This document shows positions 1 to 7,577 of a stretch of DNA of 8,269 nucleotides, piece by piece. Source of the DNA: Dethiosulfatibacter sp. (GTDB lineage: Bacteria > Bacillota_A > Clostridia > Tissierellales > Dethiosulfatibacteraceae). Every line of letters begins with the position of its first letter. Position 1 is the first letter of the stretch. Below the pieces are notes generated by a model that made no database searches, was not told the DNA's origin, and worked only from the letters and a program-made list of their open reading frames with translations. The stretch spans positions 1 through 8,269 of the forward strand of contig JAHRFV010000014.1 in the NCBI GenBank assembly GCA_019084435.1, written 5' to 3'. The position numbers were made by a program, and so were the translations under genes.

Positions 1-1060
1 TGTAAGGCACCATCTTCAATTCTATTTCATCAGCTCGTTTTACAAAAGCATTAGCTCTTCTTCTCAACATATTATTGTTAAATGTTTTCTCTTCTATATA
101 TCTTTCATATTTATCCTCATCCTCAATAATATCAGCTACGGTCAGCATCGCACCTCGGGTTCCATTTGACCAAGTGGCTCTTCCCGAGTGCAAGCAAGCA
201 GAGTAAAACTCATCCACAATTTCTTTAGATGATGAAATCCCTATTGCAGCGCCATTTCTGAGACCGTACATTGTAAAGCCTTTTGATGCGCTGAAAGCTG
301 CTATTATAAAAATGTTTTCAGGTAGATCTGAGAATTTTTTTAAGAACTCTCTTCTCTCATCGGATACGCCTGCAAAATCTATGTAGGCAGCATCCACTAA
401 GACAATTATTCTCTTTTCAAGATCCTTGGCCTCCTCTTTGAGAAATCCAATAATATCTTCCCATTCTTTATCTGATATACTATAACCTGTAGGATTATGT
501 GCAGGTGTATTGATAATAGTCAAAAGCCTTTTTTGTTTGTCAATAATTTCCTTGAATCTTTTTTTGAAGTCGGTTACATTATAATTCCCTTTAGAATCAA
601 ATAATTCATAAGTGGCTATATTTCTCCCGCCTTCCTCAGCTATTGTCTGGTAAGGGGTCCAGTACCAATCGGAAGTCAGTATTTCATCTCCGGGATTGGT
701 GTAGTTCCACACAGCATGCTTTACAGCTCCCGTGCCGCCTGGAGTAGCAATGGTTCTGATAAAAGCTTTCGGTCTAGATTCCTTGAAAAATGATTTTTCT
801 ACCGCTTCCAAAAATCTTGGCATCCCGGGGATTGCCGAATAGGCAGCCAGGTCTTCATCTGGTTGATTTTTAAACACATCATATACCGATTTGAACGCGA
901 CAAGTTTGCCTTGGTCATCCATCAAAGCGCCCAATGTCGAATTAATGACATTTTCCACGCCAAATTGTTTTTCAGCTACCTGCGCCTTGCCTGCAATTGT
1001 AAATATCGGGTCGTCCTTTGCTGGCCATCTAGCGTGGTCAGCTACCATATTTTTTGTCAT
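1..1060 (-). CDS. Class I PLP-dependent aminotransferase (aspartate/aromatic type), 3' end cut by window
   Basis: The frame is open from the start codon to the left edge, giving 353 residues. The missing end should be roughly 60-90 residues, because family members run about 400-430. It should be a cytosolic enzyme moving an amino group between an amino acid and a 2-oxo acid through pyridoxal phosphate. Visible landmarks are the NPTG segment at 189-192, D223 and Y226 in DAAY (PLP ring nitrogen and O3'), a tryptophan-rich SDWYW segment at 130-134 that probably supplies the ring-stacking residue, and S257-A-S-K260 with R268. K260 is the Schiff-base lysine. The SxSKxFxxYxxRxG pattern (257-270) resembles the AspAT/TyrB subgroup more than other class I branches. 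The arginine that binds the substrate alpha-carboxylate lies beyond the edge. Substrate cannot be read from this sequence; aspartate or an aromatic amino acid is an inference. The gene starts 38 bases after the pyk stop and is probably cotranscribed with it. Confidence 0.85.
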   Translation of the reverse strand, partial: MTKNMVADHARWPAKDDPIFTIAGKAQVAEKQFGVENVINSTLGALMDDQGKLVAFKSVYDVFKNQPDEDLAAYSAIPGMPRFLEAVEKSFFKESRPKAFIRTIATPGGTGAVKHAVWNYTNPGDEILTSDWYWTPYQTIAEEGGRNIATYELFDSKGNYNVTDFKKRFKEIIDKQKRLLTIINTPAHNPTGYSISDKEWEDIIGFLKEEAKDLEKRIIVLVDAAYIDFAGVSDERREFLKKFSDLPENIFIIAAFSASKGFTMYGLRNGAAIGISSSKEIVDEFYSACLHSGRATWSNGTRGAMLTVADIIEDEDKYERYIEEKTFNNNMLRRRANAFVKRADEIELKMVPY

Positions 1061-1065
1061 CATTT

Positions 1066-1071
1066 CACCTC
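1066..1071 (-). promoter_or_regulatory. Ribosome binding site that decides between two adjacent ATGs of the aminotransferase
   Basis: Reading the minus strand, GAGGTG (1071 to 1066) precedes a tandem ATGATG. Counted from the GAGG core, the first ATG (1063) is only 4 bases away and the second (1060) is 7 bases away. The second is therefore preferred, although both are in frame and differ by a single methionine. Confidence 0.6.
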
Positions 1072-1098
1072 TTTAGATTTATATAGCAACTTATATCT

Positions 1099-2856
1099 TT
1101 ATAAAACTCTTGCCTCACCGCGGTATACAACACCTCTTGATCCATTTACAGTCAACACTTCCCCATCATTAATCGTTGTGGTAGCATTTTCGGCTCCAAC
1201 GACCACTTCAACACCCAAATTCATGCAAACAATAAAAGCATGAGAAGTCAGTCCACCTTCCTCAGTTATAACAGCTGATGCCTTTTCCATTAACGGAACT
1301 AACTCTCTGTCAGTGACTGGCACGACAAGTATATCTCCGTCATTGAAGCGCTCACTCAAGTCATCATAGCGACTACCTACTCTCGCTATTCCAACTACTG
1401 TCTCTTTTCCTACTCCTACTTTTTTGAATAGTAGTTCGCTGACCACATGTACTTTTATCAGATTTGTACTGCCAGCTACACCTACAGGAACACCTGCTGT
1501 AACCACTACAAGATCGCCATTGTTAATATAGTCATCCTCCAATGCCTTTTGAACTGATTGCTCAATCACTTCATCTGTTGTTTTCATCTTTTCTGTTTTT
1601 ACAGGAAATACACCCCATGTCAATGACAGCCTTCTCATAACTTGTTCTGAATGCGTTGCTGCTATAACAGGCGCTTTAGGTCTGAACTTAGAAACAGAAA
1701 TGGCTGTATAACCTGACGCTGTAGCAGTAATAATTGCCGAGGCATTAAGTGATAGTGCTGTTCTACAGGTAGCCATGCTGATGGCATTTGTTATAGTATT
1801 GTCAGCACATTGAAATTTGGTTCTGAATATCTCGTCATAATTCAACGAGCTTTCAATTTTAACCGCTATTTCCGCCATTGTCCTGACGGATTCGACAGGA
1901 TACTTGCCTGCGGCCGTCTCTCCTGAAAGCATGATAGCATCAGTACCGTCAAATATGGCGGTTGCTACATCGCTTACCTCTGCCCTAGTTGGTCTTGGAT
2001 TACGCATCATCGAATCAAGCATCTGAGTAGCTGTAATGACTGGTTTTCCTGCATAATTGCACTTTTCTATCATCATTTTCTGAGCCAATGGGACCTCTTC
2101 AGCCGGAATTTCAACACCCAGATCTCCTCTTGCAACCATTATACCATCTGAAACCTTAATGATTTCATCTATATTGTCGACACCTTGCCTGTTTTCAATT
2201 TTTGATATGATTTGAATGCTCTCTGCATTATTTGCTTCCAGGAGCTTCCTGATTTCAATGACATCATCAGCTTTTCTCATAAAAGAAGCGGCTATGAAAT
2301 CTATATCATGTTTAATTCCGAAAATTATATCTTTAACATCCTGATCTGTTAGTGATGGAAGGTTTAGCTTAACATCCGGCACATTAACGCCTTTTTTATT
2401 TTTTATGATTCCACCATTGTTCACAACACACAACAAATCTGTATCATTGACAACTCGTTTTATTGTCAATTCAATCAACCCATCATCAATCAAAATGATG
2501 TCGTTTTCTGTCAAATCTAAGGCTATATTGCTGTAATTCACCCTAATGGTGTTATTATTGCCTATGATATCTCTAGCCGTTACAAGAATTTCCTGTCCCT
2601 TTTCTACCTCAATAAATCCATTCTCAAAGTCTCCTGTTCTTATTTCAGGTCCTTTTGTATCTAGCATGATCCCAATCGGCATCTTAAGCTCACTTCTCAA
2701 TTTCTTAACCTGGTTGATTCTAGCCAAGTGCTCATCATGGGTACCATGCGAAAAGTTCAATCTGGCTACATTCATGCCTTCCTCAATCATTTGAGTCAGT
2801 ATAGCTTCACTTTCACAGGCTGGTCCCAGCGTGCAAACAATTTTTGTCTTTCTCAT
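1099..2856 (-). CDS. pyk: Pyruvate kinase with C-terminal PEP-utilizer domain
   Basis: It catalyses PEP + ADP to pyruvate + ATP, the last step of glycolysis, in the cytosol. At 585 residues it matches the long Bacillus/Geobacillus form, not the ~470-residue E. coli type. The barrel (about 1-70 and 170-340) is interrupted by the B domain (about 71-169) and followed by the C domain (about 355-472) and a PEP-utilizer domain (about 480-585). Visible active-site elements are R32-N34-S36, D66-T-K-G-P-E71-I-R-T, the catalytic K219 with E221 in ISKIENRQG, D245 in ARGDLG, and T277 in TATQML. Glu71 occupies the position (Glu117 in rabbit muscle enzyme) that marks the potassium-dependent class. The extra domain keeps the GGLTSHA motif with His539, the residue phosphorylated in related PEP-using enzymes. 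AGGAGG sits a normal distance before the ATG. The gene follows pfkA by 35 bases and probably shares its promoter. Confidence 0.97.
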   Translation of the reverse strand: MRKTKIVCTLGPACESEAILTQMIEEGMNVARLNFSHGTHDEHLARINQVKKLRSELKMPIGIMLDTKGPEIRTGDFENGFIEVEKGQEILVTARDIIGNNNTIRVNYSNIALDLTENDIILIDDGLIELTIKRVVNDTDLLCVVNNGGIIKNKKGVNVPDVKLNLPSLTDQDVKDIIFGIKHDIDFIAASFMRKADDVIEIRKLLEANNAESIQIISKIENRQGVDNIDEIIKVSDGIMVARGDLGVEIPAEEVPLAQKMMIEKCNYAGKPVITATQMLDSMMRNPRPTRAEVSDVATAIFDGTDAIMLSGETAAGKYPVESVRTMAEIAVKIESSLNYDEIFRTKFQCADNTITNAISMATCRTALSLNASAIITATASGYTAISVSKFRPKAPVIAATHSEQVMRRLSLTWGVFPVKTEKMKTTDEVIEQSVQKALEDDYINNGDLVVVTAGVPVGVAGSTNLIKVHVVSELLFKKVGVGKETVVGIARVGSRYDDLSERFNDGDILVVPVTDRELVPLMEKASAVITEEGGLTSHAFIVCMNLGVEVVVGAENATTTINDGEVLTVNGSRGVVYRGEARVL

Positions 2857-2891
2857 ATAAATCCTCCTTTTCTACTTTGATTTATTAAATA

Positions 2892-3851
2892 CTACATCGA
2901 TAAAATTTTCATTAATTCTAGCTTATCTGAGTCAATAGTCTTTTTCTTGCTTAATGCTTCATTTATATTTTGGCTAAATATTTTGTCACCCTTGGTTCCA
3001 ATCACCAGATTTCCCTTATGATTCAAAAGCAACTCCACCGCCTTGGCACCCATCTGGCTTCCCAGCAATCTGTCATAAGCAGTTGGTGTCCCACCTCTCT
3101 GTATATAACCAAGAACTGTACATCTTGCCTCAATATTCAACTTTTCTAGTATAGCATCTCTCAGAGTATAGGCATCACCAGCTCCTTCAGACAGTATAAT
3201 TATACTGTGTTTTTTGCCTCTTGCCCTACCTCTCATAATGATTTCACAAATTTCGTCAATAGATGTTGGAACTTCGGGAATAATGACTGCTTCAGCCCCT
3301 CCTGCCAATCCTGAATATAGCGCTAAATCTCCACAGTTTCTCCCCATGACCTCTATAATACTCGTTCTTTCATGGGATGAGGATGTATCTCTTATTTTAC
3401 TAACCGCATCCAGTATAGTATTAAGGGCTGTATTGAATCCCAATGTATACTCAGTATATGCTAGATCATTATCGATGGTGCCGGGTATTCCAATGGTAGG
3501 GATGTTTGCCTCATATAGCTTCTCCGCACCCTTAAAAGATCCGTCTCCTCCAATGACCACCAGTCCCTCTATTTCCCTATATTTTAGGGTCACTAAAGCT
3601 TTTTTAAATCCCTCTTCTGTTTTGAATTCTTCACTTCTTTCAGTCCCTAATACAGTACCACCTCTCTGAATGATATCACCTACTGATGACATGTCCATTG
3701 TATTTATATCATTCTCAATTAACCCTTTATACCCTCTTTGTATCCCCATGACTTCAATATTTCGATAGATACCATATCTCACTACCGCACGTATGGCAGC
3801 ATTCATACCCGGAGCGTCTCCTCCGCTTGTCAATACGCCAATTCTTCTCAT
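2892..3851 (-). CDS. pfkA: ATP-dependent 6-phosphofructokinase
   Basis: It phosphorylates fructose-6-phosphate to fructose-1,6-bisphosphate with ATP, the committing step of glycolysis, normally as a homotetramer. The chosen start gives 319 residues, the standard short bacterial length, beginning [15 protein letters not shown]. Numbering then matches the E. coli enzyme: R72, D103 in GGDGS, T125-I-D127-N-D129 with D127 as catalytic base, R162, MGR at 169-171, E222, R243 and R252. Gly104 and Gly124 mark an ATP enzyme; pyrophosphate-dependent relatives carry Asp and Lys there. Effector-site residues R21, R25, R154 and E187 are kept, so ADP/PEP control is plausible. Residue 249, His in the family signature and a sugar-phosphate ligand, is Tyr here. 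The frame extends 11 codons upstream to an ATG at 3884, but that start lacks a good ribosome binding site. The gene has its own promoter after dnaE and precedes pyk by 35 bases. Confidence 0.96.
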   Translation of the reverse strand: MRRIGVLTSGGDAPGMNAAIRAVVRYGIYRNIEVMGIQRGYKGLIENDINTMDMSSVGDIIQRGGTVLGTERSEEFKTEEGFKKALVTLKYREIEGLVVIGGDGSFKGAEKLYEANIPTIGIPGTIDNDLAYTEYTLGFNTALNTILDAVSKIRDTSSSHERTSIIEVMGRNCGDLALYSGLAGGAEAVIIPEVPTSIDEICEIIMRGRARGKKHSIIILSEGAGDAYTLRDAILEKLNIEARCTVLGYIQRGGTPTAYDRLLGSQMGAKAVELLLNHKGNLVIGTKGDKIFSQNINEALSKKKTIDSDKLELMKILSM

Positions 3852-3856
3852 AACCG

Positions 3857-3863
3857 ACTCCTT
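3857..3863 (-). promoter_or_regulatory. Ribosome binding site fixing the pfkA start
   Basis: AAGGAGT on the minus strand leaves 5-6 bases before the ATG at 3851, and translation from there gives the canonical PfkA N-terminus. The in-frame ATG at 3884 has no comparable site. Just upstream lies a small inverted repeat, TGGGA / TCCCA (3883-3879 and 3869-3865, 9-base loop). Its 3' arm ends against this site, so it could mildly affect initiation; that is inference. Confidence 0.75.
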
Positions 3864-3911
3864 TTGGGATATTATTCGTCCCATTAATTACTGCTATGTC
3901 CATCCTAAAGT

Positions 3912-3939
3912 ATTATAACATGTTTTCTGTACCAGTCAA
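3912..3939 (-). promoter_or_regulatory. Extended -10 sigma-A-type promoter for pfkA-pyk-aminotransferase
   Basis: On the minus strand the sequence reads TTGACT (3939-3934), a 16-base spacer, then TATAAT (3917-3912), with TG one base upstream of the -10 (TGTTATAAT). The -35 is 5/6 and the -10 is 6/6 to consensus, so this is the strongest promoter-like sequence in the window. Transcription would start near 3905 and give a leader of about 54 bases before the pfkA ATG. The promoter lies entirely in the dnaE-pfkA gap, so the glycolytic genes can be transcribed without dnaE. Read-through from dnaE remains possible because no clear terminator intervenes. Confidence 0.78.
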
Positions 3940-3953
3940 ACGTGTAGACTGAT
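3931..3953 (-). repeat. Inverted repeat after dnaE stop, overlapping the pfkA -35
   Basis: ATCAGTC (3953-3947) and GACTGGT (3937-3931) can pair over 7 positions with one G-U, around a 9-base loop. The first arm begins two bases after the dnaE stop codon, and the second arm overlaps the -35 hexamer of the pfkA promoter. There is no uridine run after it, so it is not a standard intrinsic terminator. It may be a weak 3' hairpin of the dnaE transcript, an operator for the promoter, or chance. Confidence 0.4.
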
Positions 3954-3955
3954 AT

Positions 3956-6900
3956 TTAACCCAACCGTACGTTATGTTGTCCCAAAAGATCCTTAAATTC
4001 CTCAACCATCAATAAGTTATTGGTATCCACATGAAATTCTTCAGGCAATTTAAACTTTTGTCTGCTTGCTTCAAAGTAAACAAAGACAGGTCCATTGCCT
4101 GGATACTTTTGTGAAAGCGCAATTATCCTTGGCTTGATCGTATTGTAATCCCATTTCTTTTCCACCTTAATATATAGTTCCTTATGACTAAATTGAATCA
4201 GTGGTGTGATTTTTTCAGCTATCATTTTTGGAACCTCATCATGATTGAAGCTCAATCTTCCATCAATGATAACCATACCGTCTATCTTGATATATTGCTT
4301 ATATTTATCAAGGATTTTAGGGAATACAATAACTTCGACTTCACCATAAAAGTCTTCAAGTGAAAGGAAACACATCAAATTGTTGTTTTTGGTTATTTTA
4401 TTTTGTAGACTAAGAATTATGCCACCCATCTTAACTCTAGATCCATCATATACCAATGAATTCACTATGCCATCTTCTTCTAAATACTCAGCTATCTGTG
4501 ATGAGTTGAGTGATACCGATCGATTGATCACATCTTCATATTCGTCAAGCGGATGGCCACTGACATATATGCCAAGCATTTCTTTTTCCATTGAGAGTTT
4601 TATTCTACTGTCAAATTCCTTTAAATCAGGTAATGATTCTGTATTATAGGTGTTCTTTATCTTTCCGGTGTCAAACATTGATACCTGTCCCTCAATTACG
4701 TTTTTCCTATTTCGTTGAACACTATCTATTATATTCTCATAAACTGCCATTAATTGAGATCTTCTGGCACCCAGAGAATCAAATGCGCCACATTTGATGA
4801 GGGATTCGATAAGTCTTTTATTCAAAAGATTTGAATCCACCTTCTCGCAGAAGTCGGTGAAGCTCTTAAATCGACCAACCTTTTTTCTGATTCTTACAAT
4901 ATCATCTATAACTGCGCTACCAACATTCTTAACAGCAGCCAAACCAAATCTTATGCTATTTTTTCTGACAATAAATTTTGATTCGCTTTCGTTGATATCC
5001 GGTGGTAGCACTTCTATTCCAAGCCTTTTACATTCTCTGATATATAACGAAACAGAACCGGCGCTTCCCATTATGGAAGAAATCTGTGCCGCCATGAATT
5101 CCATGGGATAATAGGTTTTCAACCATGCAGTCTCGTAGGCCAATGCAGCATAAGCTGCTGAATGGGATTTGTTAAAAGCATAATTGGCAAAATCAATCAT
5201 CAGATCATAAATTTTATTGGCTTGGTTCTCTGAGACACCATTTCTTATAGCTCCAGTAATCTCTATATGATTGTTGGCATCAACTTTCCCGTGTATAAAA
5301 TACCGTCTTTCTTCTTCCATTTCTTTCATCTTTTTCTTGCTCATGGCTCTTCTCACGAGATCTGATCTCCCAAGTGAGAAGCCTCCGATGTCTCTAACTA
5401 TCTGCATTACCTGCTCCTGATAAACCATGCATCCGTAGGTGACATCTAGAATTTTTTCAAGTTTAGGATGAATATATTCAATTTTAGAATGGGTATTCTT
5501 ATTCTTTACATAGGTTGGTATCTGCTGCATCGGACCAGGTCTGTACAATGCATTGGCTGCAATTATATTCTCAAACTGATCAGGCTTCATCTCTTTTAGG
5601 ATAGCTCTCATCCCAGAGCTCTCAAACTGAAAAATACCTAAAGTCTCTCCCTTTGAAAACATTTCAAAAACACTAGAATCACTGTAATCACAATCATCAA
5701 AGCTAACAGATATTTCTCGGTTCCTAAAAATCAGATCTATGGCATCTCTTATAACAGTCAGTGTCCTAAGCGCCAGAAAATCCATTTTAAGCAAACCAAG
5801 CTCCTCCAATTCGTTCATATTGAATTGGGTAGTTATTACGTCCTTGCTGCGTGACAGCGGCACATGCTCTGTTACGGGGTCTTTGGATATCACCACTCCT
5901 GCTGCGTGAGTCGATGTATGTCTGGGCAATCCTTCAACCTTTCTTGCTATGTCAATCATTTCTCTTATTTTATCTTCAGAGTCATAGAGTTCCTTTAATT
6001 CGCGGTTTTTCTCCAAAGCGTCTTTGATAGTTATTCCCAGTTCAACAGGGATTTTTTTTGCAATAAAATCAACCTCGTTGTAAGAAAAGTTCATCGCTCT
6101 TCCAACATCTCTAACAGCACCTCTAGCAGCCATCGTGCCAAATGTCACAATCTGGGCAACTTTATCCGATCCATATTTTTTGATAACATAGTCTATGACT
6201 TCTTCTCTTCTTTCATAGCAAAAATCAATATCGATATCCGGCATTGATATCCTTTCAGGGTTTAGAAATCTTTCGAATAAAAGATCAAATCTCAGCGGGT
6301 CTATATCTGTTATTTTCAACACATAGGCTACAATACTACCCACTACAGACCCTCTTCCCGGCCCAACCATAATCTGATTTTGTTTGGCAAATCTAATAAA
6401 ATCCCAGACAATCAAAAAGTAGTCGACATACCCCATGTTTTTGATAACTTGAAGCTCATAATCTAATCTTTCCTGTATTTCAATTGTCACATTCTTATAT
6501 CTTTCAGAGATTCCGACTTCACAAAGGTGCTGTAAATATTGTTCGTTTTCAAACCCATCCGGTGCTTTGAATTCAGGTAAATGAATCGTATTAAAGTCTA
6601 ATTCAACATTGCATCTTTCTGCAATTCTTACTGTATTCTCCGCAGCCTGTTCCAAATCAGGAAATAACATCATCATCTCATCGCGGTTTTTTAGATAAAA
6701 TTCGTCTGAAGGAAACGACATCCGATCATCATCCTCCAAGGTTTTTCCAGTTTGAATACACAATAAAACATCATGGAATTTGGCGTCATCTCTATTGATG
6801 TAATGGACGTCATTTGTCATAACCAATGGAATTCCAGTTTCTTGTGACATTTGAATCAATTGTTTATTGACAATTTTTTGCTCACTCATTCCATGGTCCT

Positions 6901-7432
6901 GTAATTCTAGAAAAAAGTTATCCTCTCCAAATATATCTCTATATTCCAGAGCTTTTTCGATAGCCTTGCTGTAGTTACCATTCAATATGTATGTTTGTAC
7001 CTCACCTGCAAGACATGCACTTAGGGCAATGATACCTTTGCTGTATCTCTTCAAAACATCCAAATCAACCCTCGGTCTGTAATAAAAACCGTTTACATAT
7101 CCTTCAGATACTATTTTAAGCAGGTTTCGATATCCTTCCTGATTCTCCGCTAATAACACCAGGTGGTATTGATTCTTATCTCTGACAGGATCCCTGTCGG
7201 ACATTTTTCTCTCTGCAATATACACTTCAGAACCAATAATTGGCTTAATGCTCCTTTTTTTTGCTTCCTTGTAGAATTGTACCACGCCGTGCATGTTCCC
7301 GTGGTCAGTTATTGCAATACTGTCCATAGAATACGACGCAGCTTTTTCTATCAGCTTGCTGATTCTGGCTGCACCATCCAGAAGACTGTATTCAGTATGG
7401 ACATGCAGATGAACAAATTTCTTATTTGCCAT
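3956..7432 (-). CDS. dnaE: DNA polymerase III subunit alpha
   Basis: It is a C-family replicative DNA polymerase. In Bacillota that also carry PolC, DnaE extends RNA primers before hand-over to PolC. The 1158 residues show the full family order. The N-terminal PHP domain (about 5-270) has H10-V-H12, D19, H44, E69, H90, C140, D208 and H210, all nine expected metal ligands. The palm has GPGRGS (357-362), PDIDIDF (398-404) with two catalytic aspartates, and D551 in MDFLAL as the third. GIFQFESSGMR, RPGPM and NKSHSAAYA mark the fingers and downstream polymerase regions. A helix-hairpin-helix region follows (about 830-885). QVSMF at 916-920 matches the internal beta-clamp-binding motif. An OB fold lies at about 998-1078, with a short C-terminal tail. 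AGGAG precedes the ATG by 5 bases. There is no DnaQ-like exonuclease insertion, so it is not PolC. I cannot assign the DnaE1 or DnaE3 subtype without alignment. Confidence 0.97.
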   Translation of the reverse strand: MANKKFVHLHVHTEYSLLDGAARISKLIEKAASYSMDSIAITDHGNMHGVVQFYKEAKKRSIKPIIGSEVYIAERKMSDRDPVRDKNQYHLVLLAENQEGYRNLLKIVSEGYVNGFYYRPRVDLDVLKRYSKGIIALSACLAGEVQTYILNGNYSKAIEKALEYRDIFGEDNFFLELQDHGMSEQKIVNKQLIQMSQETGIPLVMTNDVHYINRDDAKFHDVLLCIQTGKTLEDDDRMSFPSDEFYLKNRDEMMMLFPDLEQAAENTVRIAERCNVELDFNTIHLPEFKAPDGFENEQYLQHLCEVGISERYKNVTIEIQERLDYELQVIKNMGYVDYFLIVWDFIRFAKQNQIMVGPGRGSVVGSIVAYVLKITDIDPLRFDLLFERFLNPERISMPDIDIDFCYERREEVIDYVIKKYGSDKVAQIVTFGTMAARGAVRDVGRAMNFSYNEVDFIAKKIPVELGITIKDALEKNRELKELYDSEDKIREMIDIARKVEGLPRHTSTHAAGVVISKDPVTEHVPLSRSKDVITTQFNMNELEELGLLKMDFLALRTLTVIRDAIDLIFRNREISVSFDDCDYSDSSVFEMFSKGETLGIFQFESSGMRAILKEMKPDQFENIIAANALYRPGPMQQIPTYVKNKNTHSKIEYIHPKLEKILDVTYGCMVYQEQVMQIVRDIGGFSLGRSDLVRRAMSKKKMKEMEEERRYFIHGKVDANNHIEITGAIRNGVSENQANKIYDLMIDFANYAFNKSHSAAYAALAYETAWLKTYYPMEFMAAQISSIMGSAGSVSLYIRECKRLGIEVLPPDINESESKFIVRKNSIRFGLAAVKNVGSAVIDDIVRIRKKVGRFKSFTDFCEKVDSNLLNKRLIESLIKCGAFDSLGARRSQLMAVYENIIDSVQRNRKNVIEGQVSMFDTGKIKNTYNTESLPDLKEFDSRIKLSMEKEMLGIYVSGHPLDEYEDVINRSVSLNSSQIAEYLEEDGIVNSLVYDGSRVKMGGIILSLQNKITKNNNLMCFLSLEDFYGEVEVIVFPKILDKYKQYIKIDGMVIIDGRLSFNHDEVPKMIAEKITPLIQFSHKELYIKVEKKWDYNTIKPRIIALSQKYPGNGPVFVYFEASRQKFKLPEEFHVDTNNLLMVEEFKDLLGQHNVRLG

Positions 7433-7476
7433 GATAGCTCCTCTTCATGATATTATCTGACCGTTCTAATCTAATT

Positions 7477-7485
7477 ATTATATCA
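7477..7485 (-). promoter_or_regulatory. Putative extended -10 promoter of dnaE
   Basis: On the minus strand TGATATAAT (7485-7477) is a perfect extended -10 element. The -35 region at the usual distance is poor (TATAAA, about 3/6), which is common for promoters with an extended -10. Transcription would start near 7470, leaving a leader of about 38 bases before the dnaE ATG. Confidence 0.55.
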
Positions 7486-7489
7486 TAAT
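7477..7489. repeat. 13-base palindrome over the dnaE -10 (copy 1)
   Basis: The plus strand reads ATTAT-ATC-ATAAT, a perfect 5-base inverted repeat with a 3-base centre. On the minus strand it reads ATTATGATATAAT and shares its inner 11 bases with the copy at 7539-7551. It covers the dnaE -10, so it may be an operator or just a feature of similar AT-rich -10 sequences. Confidence 0.4.
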
Positions 7490-7517
7490 ACAGGCTATTT
7501 TTATATTTCATATTTTA

Positions 7518-7546
7518 TTGATTAAAGGAATCTAAACTGTTATGAT
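7518..7546 (+). promoter_or_regulatory. Putative promoter of the Nudix-whiA transcript
   Basis: TTGATT (7518-7523) and TATGAT (7541-7546) are 17 bases apart, and a TG one base before the -10 adds an extended -10 character. The expected start near 7553 leaves a short leader of about 25 bases to the Nudix ATG. An alternative -10 reading, TGATATAAC at 7543-7551, overlaps it. Confidence 0.6.
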
Positions 7547-7551
7547 ATAAC
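7539..7551. repeat. 13-base palindrome over the Nudix -10 (copy 2)
   Basis: GTTAT-GAT-ATAAC is a perfect 5-base inverted repeat with a 3-base centre. Its inner 11 bases, TTATGATATAA, are identical to those of the copy over the dnaE -10 read on the opposite strand. The two centres are 62 bases apart. A shared operator is possible but unproven. Confidence 0.4.
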
Positions 7552-7577
7552 TATTATTTCAACTATGGGAGTGTATT

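Noticed and set aside
863..1243. Plus-strand open frame of 126 codons opposite the aminotransferase and pyk
   Set aside because: It straddles the ends of two clear genes on the other strand, has no recognisable domain and a Cys/Phe/Tyr/Ser-rich composition typical of an antisense frame.
3214..3669. Plus-strand open frame of 151 codons opposite pfkA
   Set aside because: It is a reverse-strand shadow of a strongly conserved gene, with a Pro/Ser/Leu-rich composition and no family resemblance.
3852..3884. An 11-codon N-terminal extension of PfkA starting at the in-frame ATG at 3884
   Set aside because: No ribosome binding site precedes that ATG, the extra residues are absent from the family, and the ATG at 3851 has a good site and gives the standard 319 residues.
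3852..3903. A leader peptide starting at the ATG at 3903 just after the predicted pfkA transcription start
   Set aside because: It has no ribosome binding site, is out of frame with pfkA, and shows no run of regulatory codons.
3931..3953. Intrinsic terminator after dnaE
   Set aside because: The hairpin is short with a large loop and no uridine run follows it, so it is listed only as an inverted repeat.
7163..7450. Plus-strand open frame of 95 codons opposite the dnaE 5' end
   Set aside because: It lies almost wholly inside the PHP-domain coding sequence and shows no independent signals or recognisable motif.
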